A DNA stretch of 64,000 bases from Paraescarpia echinospica (GCA_020002185.1 CM034535.1:69428012-69492011), one strand, 5' to 3'; shown: positions 44,800 through 56,193, counted from the stretch's first letter. Numbers and translations: made by a program. Notes: generated from the sequence alone by a model not told the origin.

Positions 44800-45100
44800 C
44801 TAGTAGAGATCGTGGTTGTGCAGTGGTTAGCATATACGCCTGACATTCCAACGCTCTGAGTTCAATACCCGGACCGGGCAGGTAAGCAATATTGGTGTAA
44901 CTACCTGGCTCTCAACATTGGGGAGTGTGCATCCCTCGTTACGCGGAGATTACGTTAATGTCGGTCTCGTCACTATTTATGACGCAAAATAACGACTGAG
45001 GACGACAAGCACCCTGGCAGTGACCGCCCTCAGTAGAAAGGTCGGCTTGGCGATATTGTTCTGAAAAAGACTGATTAGGTGAATGAGACCTCACAAGACC
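44800..45100 (+). mobile_element. tRNA-headed SINE, second family
   Basis: The head 'gtgcagtggttagcatatac' resembles an A box and 'gagttcaatacccg' a B box, spaced as in a tRNA gene. The body is unlike the 14.7/59.3-kb SINE except for 'actacctggctct'. No tail repeat could be fixed. It is tRNA-derived but not a functional tRNA: no cloverleaf with an anticodon stem could be drawn. Confidence 0.55.
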
Positions 45101-46040
45101 ATAACATTCTTAACACACTATATACAGACTAGTCAGTCAACAGAACGTTGTCGATTGCTGGAAAGAACTAGAACTACAAGTAAGACATCAACATACTGTA
45201 GATACAAAGTCAACTAGAACAGATGCGTTTGTGCTATACTTGCCTTCATTGTAGATGTCGTTTCAATAACATGGTGTAATGGGAAATTACTCGGGAATCG
45301 TTGGTGTGACAGCCACGACCGCTTGTGTAACTGGGTAGGGGTGTTTGTGTGACTAGTAGTCGTCTCACCAGGTGCGGAGTGGTGTTACACGATTTTCCCA
45401 CGGTGTTGGCGTGACCGCCTTAGTCGTGTAATACGGCGCAGTAGGCAAAATAGGCACGTTTTGTTACATTACTAACTGTGACCTGATTCTAAGGCGAATT
45501 TCTTATCCAGCAATTCAGCTGGTACTAGCCTCGATTATCCAGGCACCACGAGATTTAAGCACCTTAGGGCTCCTGTTCTACCGCATGGAAGATAACATTG
45601 TTTTCACTGTACCGCACTGGTCCCGGTTTACCCAGAATCCATGTAGAGACGATGATTGGCTGTCAGGCTAACAATAAAACTAAAAGTTAAATACGCATTG
45701 GAAACTTTGGTTATATTGACACAAGTGATAAACAGAAAAATGTAATCCTAATTTATTTTTGGATTAAGAATCTCGATAATGACGCTGATTGGCTGCTCGC
45801 CCAAAACATTTGCTGCTGGCAGCGTACGCAAAATGGATTATCCAGGCGCCGCGAGATAAGATGGGAGCACAGTAGTAGCAGTGCGTACTAGAAGCGTACA
45901 TTCATAACGCGGGTTTTCGGCCAGACTCTGTTTCCCGGTGAAGACACGTAGCCGGACGAGAGTCGGTTAAGCGAGACTAAGCTGGTAGGTCAAGAGTCCT
46001 TATCGGTTCAGTAACTTCAGAATTGTACCTGACACACACA
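45101..46040 (+). other. Intron 1, nothing firm
   Basis: A 26-bp block, 'gattatccaggcaccacgag' (45533), recurs with a few changes about 300 bp later at 45837. The string 'cctcgattatcc' resembles pogo/Tigger ends, but the two copies are in the same orientation and no element could be delimited. Confidence 0.35.
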
Positions 46041-46044
46041 TTGA

Positions 46045-46093
46045 CCGCTTTAATAATACGTATATATAATCCGCTTTTATGATGAACACCGTT

Positions 46094-46124
<31 letters not shown>

Positions 46125-46284
46125 CGACCGCAGACTGATAGAAATGGAGACGAGGAGGTCTGTTTAGGGATCAATGTGCGCGCGCGCGCGCGTGTGTGTG
46201 TATACATATATATATATACATATATATATATAATCAACGGTGATTCATCATTAAAACAGGATTATATATACGTATTATTAAAGT

Positions 46285-46317
<33 letters not shown>

Positions 46318-46515
46318 GTATACACACACACACACGCGCGCGCGCACATTGATCCCTAAACAGACCTCCTCGTCTCCATTTCTATCAGTCTGCGGTCGTG
46401 GAACAACCATTTATTGTTATAACATGTTATGCCACAATGCATTTTACCCGGCACAATGTTTGTCTTGTATTGATAGTAATTGTTATTGTGACCTTACACA
46501 GCAAAATTGGTGCTG
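46045..46515. repeat. Interleaved inverted repeats (A-B-A'-B') and dispersed repeat
   Basis: Unit A (46047-46104, 'ctttaataatacgtatatat') recurs inverted at about 46232-46290. Unit B (46125-46200, 'cgaccgcagactgatagaaa' then 'gatcaatgtgcgcgcgcg') recurs inverted at 46318-46398. The last part, 46355-46515, also matches 43489-43645. (AT)n, (CG)n and (CA)n tracts sit at mirror positions in the two B arms. It ends 45 bp before the splice acceptor at 46560. Confidence 0.85.
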
Positions 46516-46560
46516 GTGTTACTGTCATGAATGACCTCGTATCCGGTTTTGATGTTGCAG

Positions 46561-46723
46561 GGGTTTCCCACGGCGTCGTTGTCGTTGGCATTGTCGTCTC
46601 GTTCACCATCAGCGTCCTCGTCTTGTGTTGGCTCGTCCGAGGATACTTCTGCAGGAGCAAGTCGGACAGCATGAAAGACGACCAGTTTGACGAATTTGAT
46701 GGATACAAGACGTACCCAGCTAA
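46561..46723 (+). CDS. Synaptotagmin-family gene, exon 2 (membrane segment)
   Basis: Acceptor 'gatgttgcag' at 46560; phase 1 in, phase 2 out (AA|GTGCGA). It encodes residues 40-93. HGVVVVGIVVSFTISVLVLCWLV (cut here for length at about 44-65) is a single membrane-spanning segment, followed by RGYFCR, whose Cys are candidate palmitoylation sites, and an acidic stretch DSMKDDQFDEFDGY. This is the synaptotagmin type I topology: short lumenal N-terminus, membrane span, cytosolic linker. An ATG at 46526 lies in the same frame, so an alternative transcript starting here is possible; the phase match favours splicing from exon 1. Confidence 0.7.
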
Positions 46724-47889
46724 GTGCGATAACATTACGTTTTCCTTCTATTTCAGTTCAGTGCTTTGCTGTAATCAGTTCAAGGAATCAGTCAAATGTC
46801 GGCAGTGATATAAAATACGGAATACAATTTTGGCAAACCATGTTTGTACAATAATAGGTCGAGCATCTACAGCTGTGAATTTACACTTTATTTCATACCA
46901 ATCTGTGGTATAGTTCACAATAATCTGTGTAGCAGTTCCAAACAAGCATGATAGCATTTCATGTATCATGAAGACGATTACAGCAATATCGTGCCGAGGT
47001 GCAGCGTGTGTTTTATATTTCTATTTGACGGCAAAGTAATTATCCTAAGCCATATACTGTAGTGTCAATCTTTTTGTCACATGATCGATTATGAATGACT
47101 AGCTTAAAGGTCATCGATATTTATCTCGTTTAGCACTGTGATACCCCATTTGACATTACCTGTTCTCCGTTTAACGACGAGCACAAAACGTAACACTGGC
47201 CATCATCGGCGACAGAGAGCTGTTTTAATCAAAAAGCATAATGTTCACTTTATCACTATATTACGTCTCGTAAATGACCTTTATCGAATTTTCAAGTCAA
47301 TCTCGTTTAACAGTTGCGCTACTTCTTCCTACCAGTGAGTGTAATTCATTTATGTTTTTCAACGATACCTTAAACGCTAGTCAATATATAGAATTTAGTG
47401 TAAATCGCTATTGAAGCAAGGTACATTTGAGGCATTATTGAACAGACTATACGACAACGCCGCAGGTGACGAGGCTATAAACGTTGCCGAATAAGACAGT
47501 CGAGCGAGACTTGTCGTCATCCGAATGCCTGCCTTCAGGTTAACTACCAAATAACGACACTCGAGCGGGAAGACAGACGGCCATAGAACGCTATATAGGG
47601 ACTGCACCCAGCCGGTGCGGCTGTAACATATCTTGTAACGGAGACATACGAGTATACATACCGGACATCATATACGGGAAAATCCCCCAGCACGTAGGCG
47701 TATATGCGTGCGTGTTGACGCATAGCAGGGTACAATGATTGATGACAAGCCAGTGTAAAGTTTCATTAACGTTATAAAACCATTACTTAATTCCATTATG
47801 CACTCGACCAACAATCAATAAAGTTCTCCTAAAGATCTCCACTTAATCATTTCCCTTGGACCCGTTCTATAAAACACACTCTCTTTCAG
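46724..47889 (+). other. Intron 2
   Basis: No repeat family or exon recognised. The pyrimidine-rich 'cactctctttcag' precedes exon 3. Confidence 0.5.
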
Positions 47890-48111
47890 CGTGGCCTCGA
47901 GTGACGCCAAGCGGCGGTCGCTGGTGCACACGCACACGTCTCCACCACAGTACAAAGCGGCCGTGATGCGATCCCTCACTGTCGACATGATTCCTGATTT
48001 CACCCTCCCGCCAGAGAGAGTGCAGCCATTGGCGTCGCGTTCGGAATACGCCAGCGCGTCTATGATGCGCTGGCAAAGCATGCTGGGACGCGTTCAGCCG
48101 GATCTGTACAC
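47890..48111 (+). CDS. Synaptotagmin-family gene, exon 3 (cytosolic linker)
   Basis: Acceptor 'ctctttcag' at 47889, phase 2 in; donor C|GTACGA at 48111, phase 2 out. It encodes about 74 residues including SLTVDMIPDFTLPPERV and ending MLGRVQPDLYT. A 'G.(I/V/L).P(E/D)LY' motif just before the first C2 domain is a common feature of synaptotagmins. The region is GC-rich and basic at its start (SDAKRRS). The frame would stop soon after the donor (TGA at 48137-48139), supporting the splice. Confidence 0.75.
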
Positions 48112-48897
48112 GTACGAAACAGTTCGACAGTGTGAATGATAGATTGATGTTTATTTCCAAAACTACGTATATTAATGCAGTGTACACGCAATAGTTCATG
48201 TTTACTCGGAAATATACGCACGTAAAACATTGGTATAAATCAAGCACACGGTACAAAACGTAGAAGACGTTACGTGAATTACAATCGTATATTGTACTAT
48301 TACATTTTGCTTGAAAATGAGAGAAAAGAAATGTAAAGGTATATAGGCTCTACATTTGTAGATATTCATGAATGAGAAATACACGTTATACAGTTAGATA
48401 CATTATAAAGATCTGACCTTGCGCCAACGAGGACATTTAAATACTACTAACACACTTAATTGTCTTTTTATCTAAGCCTACTTGCGCACGAGACAGAAAC
48501 AACGAGGATATCACCATTTTGCCATTTATGTTAATATTGAAAGTTGAATCACACACACAGATATACGATACGATAAATCTCACTTTAATAATGTTCATAT
48601 TGCCGGAACTCATGGTAAGATTTAGTGTCAGTTGACCAGTGCGCGGGAAATGTTGTTGTTTTATTATTTATCCGAGTTATCGTATCCAAATACATAGATC
48701 GACATTAAGCTGTTACACTTATATCGACGAGCCACGTATACACAAAATACACTTTATTTACACTACACATTAATACAAAAGTGAATTCCTTCATGTGTCG
48801 TCAAGGTGTAATGTATTAGAAACATCAGGGTAATATCTGAAATACCCTCGAAAATCAAACAATTACATAGTTAAAATCATGAAATGATCTTATGTAG
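48112..48897 (+). other. Intron 3
   Basis: AT-rich, no features recognised. Confidence 0.5.
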
Positions 48898-49031
48898 AGG
48901 CTCGACGGATGACGCGAATGGCGGAGCGGATCCTCCGCCGAATCAGTGGGGACGGATATGGTTCTCTCTCGTCTATGACGCAGTCGTGGAACTGCTCACC
49001 GTGCATCTGAACAAGGCAAAGTATCTCCGAG
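48898..49031 (+). CDS. Synaptotagmin-family gene, exon 4 (C2A start)
   Basis: Acceptor 'atcttatgtag' (48897; pyrimidine tract is weak, but the phase-2 frame is open only from here). Donor CGAG|GTCAGT at 49031, phase 1 out. It encodes about residues 168-212: an acidic/Gly/Pro linker, then WGRIWFSLVYDAVVELLTVH and LNKAKYLR, the first two beta-strands of a C2 domain (compare 'LG.L.FSL.Y......L.V.I..A..L'). The exon ends just before calcium-binding loop 1, and so does exon 7 for C2B. Confidence 0.85.
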
Positions 49032-49434
49032 GTCAGTCAATTAGTCACGTATCGTTTTATGATTAGACTATCAGCTTTCTTGCCGGACAAACACAACATG
49101 GAGCATAAGAAACAGACATAGAAACAAGAGGAAGCCACACATGTTCATTAACACGGATGATAATGTCAATTGTATGTATTATAGTTTGGCTAAGTAACAT
49201 TTTGCATTACCAATTGTTCTAAGTACTGTATGAAACTGTCCGCAACGACGGATTTGTCTTATCGTGTGACCGTCATAGTTGATGGTGACGGATAAAACAT
49301 GCAGTACGTCATTCGATATATGTAACGTCTCCATCTGTATTCTGATGTCATCCTTCATAATAAGTATATCACTCGCATTGTTTGCCCCTGAAACATTCAT
49401 GCGAAACAGACTACCCCTCTTTTAAATGAAATAA

Positions 49435-50870
49435 AAATAAGGCATTAGCTAAAATCCTTTTTCCAAGTGTACACAAAGTTTAACCTTGTATGTAACATTT
49501 GACAACATTAAAAAATACAGAAAAATACATTTGTAGCATAAATTGGATTTTAAACCCGTCTGTGTAGCGATTCCCGCGAAAATTAAAATTTAATGAGCTA
49601 GGCGATCACGTGGTATCTGGACGTCACTTATGACCCACACTCGCATCAGGCCGACCCTTTCCATGCATTCAGAGCATGTTTACAAGTGTAGCTTTTGGGT
49701 CGAAACGAGCATCAGAATGAGTTATTGTGCAATATTCCGATGAAATACAAACACTAGTGATCATAGAGGAACAAGCAGTTATCTTACCGTTCCACATGAA
49801 TCCAATTTTATTCAAAACAATGAATGCGAATGGGCCTACAAATCGACTACATTTCGCCGAGCTTGGGCTCGTTTTCAGAATAATTATATCGAATGCAACC
49901 AACGAGAGATAATCTACACCAATAAACATACATAGCAAACATATATTGTATCCAGCTACAGAAAGTAACGTATATAATCTCATAATATCACTAGAACATC
50001 GATATATGAAGGAGGAGTTGTACAATTTATCATAACAACTTAAATCAGTCAGAGAATTTCTGTCGGTCCTGCTATCTCAGTTAGTAAAGGCGTTGGTTCC
50101 TTGGCGTTTACTTTGCAATCGGGCGACGCCGGTTCAATCCCCACACCAAACCATTTATTTGATTACACTTTTTTTGGTTTATGTTTTCACGAAGATATAT
50201 AAACCAAATCATTTTTATACTATGACGCACTGTTTGTAAGTATTTTTTTGTAGTAATTATTTATTCGCCACAAAAATATTAATATGGGAATTATATAACG
50301 ATGTTTCTAAATTTTATTTATCCAAACAAATATAATGTAATGGATATATAATGTATTAATTGTGTATATATATATATATTGTACGGAAATATATTGTAAT
50401 TATATATGTGAAAACAAATGGTGATCTGTCTGGATAAATAACATTTAGAAACACCGCATTATATATAATTACCATATTTTCATTTTTGTGGCGAATAAAT
50501 AATTACTACCAACATATTTACAAACAGTGCATCATAGTATAACAAATGATTTGGTTTATATATCTTCGTGAAAACATAAACCAAAAATGTAACAAAAATA
50601 AATGGTTTGGTGTGGGGATTGAACCGGCGTCGCCCGATTACAAAATTCATTGTTTTGAATAAAATTGAATTCATGTTGAACCGTAAGATAACTGCTTGTT
50701 CCTCTATGATGACTAGTGTTTGTATTTAATCGGAATATTGCACAATAACTAATTCTGACGCTCTTTTCGACCTAACAGTTATATTTGTAAACATGCTCTG
50801 AATGCATGGAAAGGGTCGGCCTGATGCAAGTGTGGGTCATAAGTGACGTCACATCTCGGCATCCCGAAAA
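49435..50870 (+). mobile_element. tRNA-containing inverted-repeat element, copy B (palindromic)
   Basis: The order is body (49435-50060), tRNA-like block (50063-50148, A-box-like 'tatctcagttagtaaagg', B-box 'ggttcaatcc'), AT-rich hairpin (50168-50590, centre about 50379), an inverted partial tRNA-like block (50615-50646) and an inverted part of the body (50647-50860). The element is thus largely palindromic, with part of the right arm deleted. The left half matches 940-2045 in reverse orientation. It lies in intron 4. It has no coding capacity; its mobilising machinery is unknown. Confidence 0.75.
50063..50148 (+). other. tRNA-like block inside the element
   Basis: The segment from 'tgtcggtcctgctatctcag' to 'ggttcaatccccacacca' has pol III box A and box B strings at tRNA-like spacing. 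A proper cloverleaf with a 7-bp acceptor stem cannot be drawn, so it is a tRNA-derived sequence rather than a working tRNA gene. Confidence 0.5.
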
Positions 50871-51182
50871 GCGCGCCAAAAATATGCATATTCGAAAATG
50901 TCCGGATGCACAGCATTAAATGTGGAATTTCTAATTCATTGATTTTTTGATTGTTTTTGGTTTGGTGGACATGGAAATAGATAGCAGGATGTAATATAAC
51001 ATGAATTCAAGCCATAGATGTTTTTATTCCCTTTAAGAGTCCGTAACGTTGTTTTGTTTCCCAGACAAATTGATCATATACAACTCACAACGCGATGGCA
51101 ATATGCAACGTCAAGGTTTCTTCGAAGCAGTCTGCCGATCGCAAGACGATTGGTTAACAAACAACCAATGGTCGGGTTTCAG

Positions 51183-51316
51183 GTAGAGACAAAACGAATG
51201 CGCCGAGAGATCCGTTCGTCAAGGTGTATCTACTTCCGGACGAAAACACCTGCCAGCAGTCCCGTGTCCGACACAAGACTCTGTCGCCGAAATTCAATGA
51301 TACGTTCACCTTCCAG
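51183..51316 (+). CDS. Synaptotagmin-family gene, exon 5 (C2A core)
   Basis: Acceptor 'ggtttcag' at 51182 (phase 1 in), donor CAG|GTAGAC at 51316 (phase 0 out). 44 codons: RDKTNAPRDPFVKVYLLPDE, then RVRHKTLSPKFNDTFTFQ. 'DPFVKVYLLPD' is the classic C2 strand after loop 1 and contains one calcium-ligand Asp (residue 222). A second Asp (215) sits one residue farther away than in typical synaptotagmins. 'KTL.P.FN.TFTF' is the next C2 signature. The upstream frame in 51018-51182 is intronic. Confidence 0.92.
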
Positions 51317-51782
51317 GTAGACGGTGTCTTCTTGCTCCCATTCGTACACAACATCGCTAAGTCAATACAGCAGTATGATTAGGCGCATGTGCAGTAGGTT
51401 GCGCCTCTCAACAAATATCCACCGTTACTTTTTATAACGATATAAAACGCATATCTGGAAGAGTATAGTTGAGGCGGAGTGATATTCCATTTGTATTTGC
51501 AAAAACATGGCTACTTATGTAAATATTTATGAGCACCGTGCATGGTTGTTGTGCTGCGTCTCTATGTGGCTGCACCAAAAAAAAGCTCGTGGATATCTTA
51601 CATTTTTAGCTGTTTTTAAATGCAATTTTACAGTTGTTTTTGTGAATGTCTCGGGTCGAAGGTGGACTGCGCTATTTTAACAAGTATTTAATGACAATTG
51701 AGCATTTTAGTAATTTATAAACACTGTGTACCTGTATAGTGAACTGCACCTGTGTCACAACATTGCAGTTGGTTGACCAGGC

Positions 51783-52560
51783 GTGACGGCCACAAAAACA
51801 CTGCACTGCCACAGCATGATCACGTACAATAGAATGGATCTACTGCTAACTCGACGTTCTATTGGTATTGGATGCTACCTTTCAATTGATGCTTGTGTGG
51901 CACCACTTGGACCACTAGAACACTTGAACAATCGGCGGACTCGCAGGGGATGTAGGGCAGGGAGGTCAAAGCAAAGTCCCATTCCTCTACTGATTACTCC
52001 TCGCTCCCCGTCATCAGTTATCGTGAGACGTGAAACCTACACATCGAATTTGATTCGACTTGACAGTGTATGTGATATGCCATCTGTACACCAAGTGTCT
52101 TTCTGCTTGTTGAATGCCAGATCGGTGTGTGACGGGAAGCAAGCGGGGAAAGCGACCATGATATGTGACCTCATTAAGGACAATGACCTAGACATACTCG
52201 CCATCACATAAACGTGGTTGAGGGCTGATGACTCCGTCTCTACTGGTTTCATCACACCTGCTGGTTACCAACCACGACATGTTTCGAGAACGTGCGGCAC
52301 TGGTAGTGGTGTTGCAGTCGTCTACAAGTCTGGCTTCACAACGCGACAACTCGAGATGCCGAAATCAAAGACATTCGAATCGATGTGCCTACACCTCAGC
52401 AATGACACTCAACCTGTTCGACTTATTGTCGACTATCGCCCTCCGCCAAACACCAAGAATGGCTTTACAACTGCAGGATTTCTCCTAGAGTTTGGTGATT
52501 TGTTGGACACCAGTCGATGTATACGTGAAACATGCTGATCGCAGGTGATTTTAACTTCCA
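51783..52560 (+). pseudogene. LINE endonuclease remnant
   Basis: Contains VSFCLLNARSV, then DLDILAIT-stop-TWL where the conserved catalytic Glu codon (ITETWL) has become TAA at 52209-52211. A frame change follows to GSGVAVVYKSG, VRLIVDYRPPPNT and, after another break, LIAGDFNFHMDI near 52530-52570. Motif order is that of LINE apurinic endonucleases. Confidence 0.85.
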
Positions 52561-52769
52561 CATGGACATCACATAAGACAATAGCACTAGGCGTTTTCAA
52601 AACATCCTAAAGGTTACAATCTTATACAGTACGTGGAAGTCCCGACGCATGTTGCGGGACATACCATCGACCTGCTTATAACGTGTTCATCTGATATGTT
52701 TCTGAACAATATACGAACAGACATTCCACACATGTCAGATCACTCGGCAATTCATGCACACTGCAATTC

Positions 52770-54870
52770 GTGAAACCACCAAACATCCGGGTAATGACGA
52801 CGGATCGAAATTATCGACAGATCAATACGATTGCGATATGTCACGAAATCCGATCGTTACTACTGTCAAATCATTCTGATGACACGAACTATGCTGTTGA
52901 CATGTATAATGAAACCATTGTGGCTATCATTGACAAGCAAGCACCGTTAAAGTCCCTCACAGTGACTGTTCGACCACACACGCCGTGGTATAATGATGGC
53001 ATACGATCACAAAAGTTTGTTAGACGACAGCTGGAAAGAACATGGAGAACAAAAATCTGGACTGGAGTCTGACAGGCTTGCCTACTGCCTCCAGCGCCAG
53101 CTCACTTCGTCTGTGCACCGTGCAAAACTTGAATACCACATGAATCAAATTGCTGATGCACCTGGTGACCAGGAGCAGCTGTACAAGATTGTTGCCAAAC
53201 TCCTACACACTGATAACCACACACCACTGCCATCATGTGACTCGTCTGACAAACTGGCAATGCGGTTCTCGGATTTTTTCTCGGAAAAGATCTCGAAAAT
53301 TCGGTCTTAACTAAATCAGAATGTCATCAAATTAAATGCCTCTGCTGGGGGTGCACCGTAGACATGTCTGCTGACTGCATTTGAGCCAGCCACTGAGGCT
53401 GAAATTGGAATGTTGTTGTAGTCATCGCCAGTGAATTCTTGTGAACTTGATCCCATTCCGACATGGCTTCTTAAAGACTGTGCGCATTATGTTGTACCTG
53501 TGCTCATGACAATTGTTGACCTGTCACTGAGATAGGGGTATAATGCCTTTTAACTTGAAGGAAATGCACATCAGGCCAGTATTCAAGAAACCGAGTCTAG
53601 ACAAAACCGTCTTGAATAACTACAGACCCGTGTCAAATCTACCCTATCTATCGAAGACAATAGAATGTGTCGTTGCCGCGAGATTGTCAGCTCACATGTC
53701 AGAGCACAATCTCTGTGAACCCTATCAGTCAGCGTACAAGCCGAATCATAGCGTTGAGACGGCCCTGGTCTATGTGCAGAATCACATCCTGCACGCAATG
53801 GACAATCAGAATGTTGTCATCATGGTTCTCCTTGATCTATCGGCTGCGTTTGACACCGTCGACCATGAAGTGATGTTGCATAGACTCTCACATGATGTAG
53901 GAGTGATCCAAGATGCACTGAACTGGTTTAAGTCATACCTGAGAGACAGAGTCCAGTCTGTCCACATTCATGGTGCTACGTCACCTGCTTGTCCTCTGGC
54001 ATACGGGGTACCTCATAGCTCCACGCTGTTCTCCATCTATGTAGCACCAGTTGCTAAGTTTATACGCAAGTACAATTTGATGTAATTTCTACGCGGTTGA
54101 TACTCAAATCTATGTTCCAATGAAACCACACCATTGCTGCGGCTGTCGTGGCTATTGAAGAATGTGTAGCCGAGATCAGGACGTGGTTGATGACAAACTT
54201 TTAAAGTTGAATGACTTAAAGACAGAAGTCATCGTGTTCGGCTCTGGGCAACAGCTCAAAAATTGAGCTGCACACACTACGCATTGGTGACTGTTTGGTC
54301 ACCGTCACTCAGAATGAACGAAATCTTGGTGTACAGTTCGATGCCGAGATGAAGATGGAGACGCACGTGACTGCTGACTATAGGTCTGCAGTATTCCATC
54401 TCCGCAATATTGCAAGAAGACGTTATCTAACACCTGTAGCGACAGAACAAGTCATACATGCATTTGTCACCAGCAGACTTGACGTTGGCAATACATTATT
54501 CCACCGACTACCAATTAGAACGGCTGCAGAGAATACCGAACTGGGCCTGCCTAGTCGATGGCGCCAAGAAGTTCTGTCATGTCACACCTCTACTGCACTG
54601 ACTGCCAATAGTGGTTAGAGTGGAATATAAGAATATTCTACTCACGCACCGAGCACTGACTGGCTGTGCACCACAGTATATCACCAAATGTTTGAACCGA
54701 CGCCAGCCAACTCGATTGCTGTGCTCAAGTGAACACAATCATTTATGTGTACCACGTGCAGCGCGTCGCTGGAATGACAGATCATTTTGCGTGGCAACCC
54801 AACACTATGGAACTTGCTAACGCAAATGCTGACTGCAACAACAATGACAAACACTGATTTTAAAACCAAA
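52770..54870 (+). pseudogene. LINE reverse transcriptase remnant
   Basis: 53543-54085 holds most RT blocks: MHIRPVFKKPSLDKTVLNNY then RPVSNLPYLSKTIECVV, YQSAYKPNHSVETALVYV and VVIMVLLDLSAAFDTVDHEV (first catalytic Asp). The PQGS block is altered to 'YGVPHSSTLFSIYVAP'. The FADD site near 54090 is degraded to a 'FYAVDTQIYVP'-like sequence with stops. 54295-54870 gives the C-terminal 'ERNLGVQFDAEM', 'HAFVTSRLDVGNTLF' and 'LCVPRAARRWND' blocks. Not functional. Motifs fit the CR1/L2/Rex superfamily. Confidence 0.88.
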
Positions 54871-55143
54871 CCTTAATCCTTTTCCCCGAACATTCTGTAC
54901 GGCGCCGTGAGCAAGGATTGTTGGAACGGCGCATTATAAATGTCACGATTTGATTTGATCCATGTATTTCAAAAGAGCTGGAGGTGCGTGATTTTAACGT
55001 CATTTGATCAACATATCAGTGATATGATGGAAGTGGCTGAGAAGAAATTTCAGATGTTTCTTAGGTACAGTTTTCTTGTAACCTGAAACACATTAACATG
55101 ACCGCCAATCTGAAAGTAAACAGTATTATATGCCCTTCTGCAG

Positions 55144-55305
55144 GTTCCCGCGGACGAGGTGCAATCTCGCACGCTGCGGATGTCCGTGTATGACGTAGAC
55201 AAGAGGCGCGTGCGTCACTCGCTCGGTCACGTGCTACTGCAGCTGCGTGACGTAGACCTAACGAAAGAGGACCTCCTTTGGCGAGATCTGGAACCGGTCT
55301 CCCAG
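55144..55305 (+). CDS. Synaptotagmin-family gene, exon 6 (C2A end)
   Basis: Acceptor 'ccttctgcag' at 55143, donor CAG|GTAACC at 55305, both phase 0; 54 codons. VPADEVQSRTLRMSVYDVDK continues C2A: 'TL...VYD.D' gives calcium-ligand Asp 274 and 276. The fifth ligand position, six residues after Asp 276, is His 282 instead of Asp. 'SLGHVLLQLRDVDL' and 'LLWRDLEPVSQ' complete the domain. Four of five canonical acidic ligands are therefore present if Asp 215 counts. Confidence 0.93.
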
Positions 55306-56045
55306 GTAACCGCAGCTCGCTAAACTGTTGTTACGCCCTTCTGTACCCAAACCAAAGTGTGTTACATTTGAATCAACGGCTTGTCACTGTATTCGTTATG
55401 TTTATTATTATCGATTGAAGTCACAATTGAAACAACACGTACAGTATTGTACGACAGTTACGGAAAGCGGAAATAAAGATTGATTGATTTGTTGATTAAA
55501 CACAAACAGTTAGAAATCAACGCACGTTTATTACGTCATCAATTCACTCCACAAATATCATATAAATGACGACACTCTGTGTTGGTCACCAGTCGTTAAA
55601 ATAAACATCGTAACATTCGGAAAAAATGGTGATAAGCGGACACGTCTGTCTATTATAGACTAAATGTATTTTAATTATATGCCATGGGTTCATGTGATCC
55701 CACTACATTCGATCTATTCTAGGTTCACGAAAGAAAGATTCGTGTAAACATCTGGATAATTGCTCTTTGTTTTAAGAACAAATGGGTGATGACAGTTCAG
55801 GTTAAGAACCGAGATTATGCAATATTTGCATACTTGGCGCTTCGCTATTCCTGACACTTTGGTTTTGAGTGCGTGTGAGTGTGTGTGTGACTGTGTGTGT
55901 GCGTACGTGTGTGTGCGCGCGCGTATGTATGTGTGCGTGCGTGTGTGTCAGGAACAATGTTTTGGTACATTTGTTGAATAATGTTTCCAGATTGTCCGGT
56001 TATCTGGGTTTTACTGTTGTAGTTTCATGTCCTTTTACGATGCAG
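55306..56045 (+). other. Intron 6 with (TG)n microsatellite
   Basis: AT-rich intron. A TG/TGCG repeat occupies about 55869-55948, about 100 bp before exon 7. 'ttattacgtcatcaattcac' type sequence and others show nothing recognisable. Confidence 0.6.
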
Positions 56046-56166
56046 GACTCGAAGTCTTTGGGAGAGATTTACTTCTCACTGGCTCATAAGCCAACAGTAA
56101 ACAAACTGACAGTGGTCGTCTTACGCGCCAGAAATCTGCGCAAACTCGAGTACGATATGGAAGAAG
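56046..56166 (+). CDS. Synaptotagmin-family gene, exon 7 (C2B start)
   Basis: Acceptor 'cgatgcag' at 56045, phase 0 in; donor GAAG|GTATGC at 56166, phase 1 out. 40 codons: DSKSLGEIYFSLAHKPTVNK, then LTVVVLRARNLRKLEYDMEE. 'LGEI.FSL.....NKLTVVVL.ARNL' is the start of the second C2 domain, ending where loop 1 should begin. The exon layout mirrors exon 4 of C2A. Seven exons total 351 codons. The rest of C2B (roughly 110-120 residues expected) is not in the window: downstream to 64000 holds only repeats. The subfamily is not decided by the sequence. Confidence 0.92.
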
Positions 56167-56193
56167 GTATGCCCTGTCATGAACTGTGGTTAA

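Larger units (their letters stand above)
51770..54960 (+). mobile_element. Decayed LINE in intron 5 (CR1/L2-like)
   Basis: A non-LTR retrotransposon, same strand as the host gene, with endonuclease followed by RT and a C-terminal region but broken by many stops and frameshifts. It ends 'ttgttggaacggcgcattat' then 'gatttgatttgatcc', a short-repeat 3' end. Length is about 3.2 kb. It accounts for nearly all of the 3.8-kb intron between exons 5 and 6. Confidence 0.85.

Noticed and set aside
44800..44875. Functional tRNA gene
   Set aside because: A tRNA-like head only; stems do not pair and a SINE-like body follows.
45533..45870. Possible pogo-like element from repeated 'gattatccagg' strings
   Set aside because: The two strings are in direct, not inverted, orientation, and no TA-flanked boundaries were found.
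46398..46560. Coding sequence upstream of the membrane-span exon
   Set aside because: Although the frame is open, this stretch matches the non-coding repeat at 43489-43645, so it is better read as intron ending at the 46560 acceptor.
50063..50148. Functional tRNA gene
   Set aside because: Box A and B strings are present, but a full cloverleaf with acceptor and anticodon stems could not be drawn, and the block is repeated inside a mobile element.
51018..51182. Exon extension upstream of C2A exon 5
   Set aside because: The open frame is out of phase with the C2A peptide, and the acceptor at 51182 matches the phase of exon 4.
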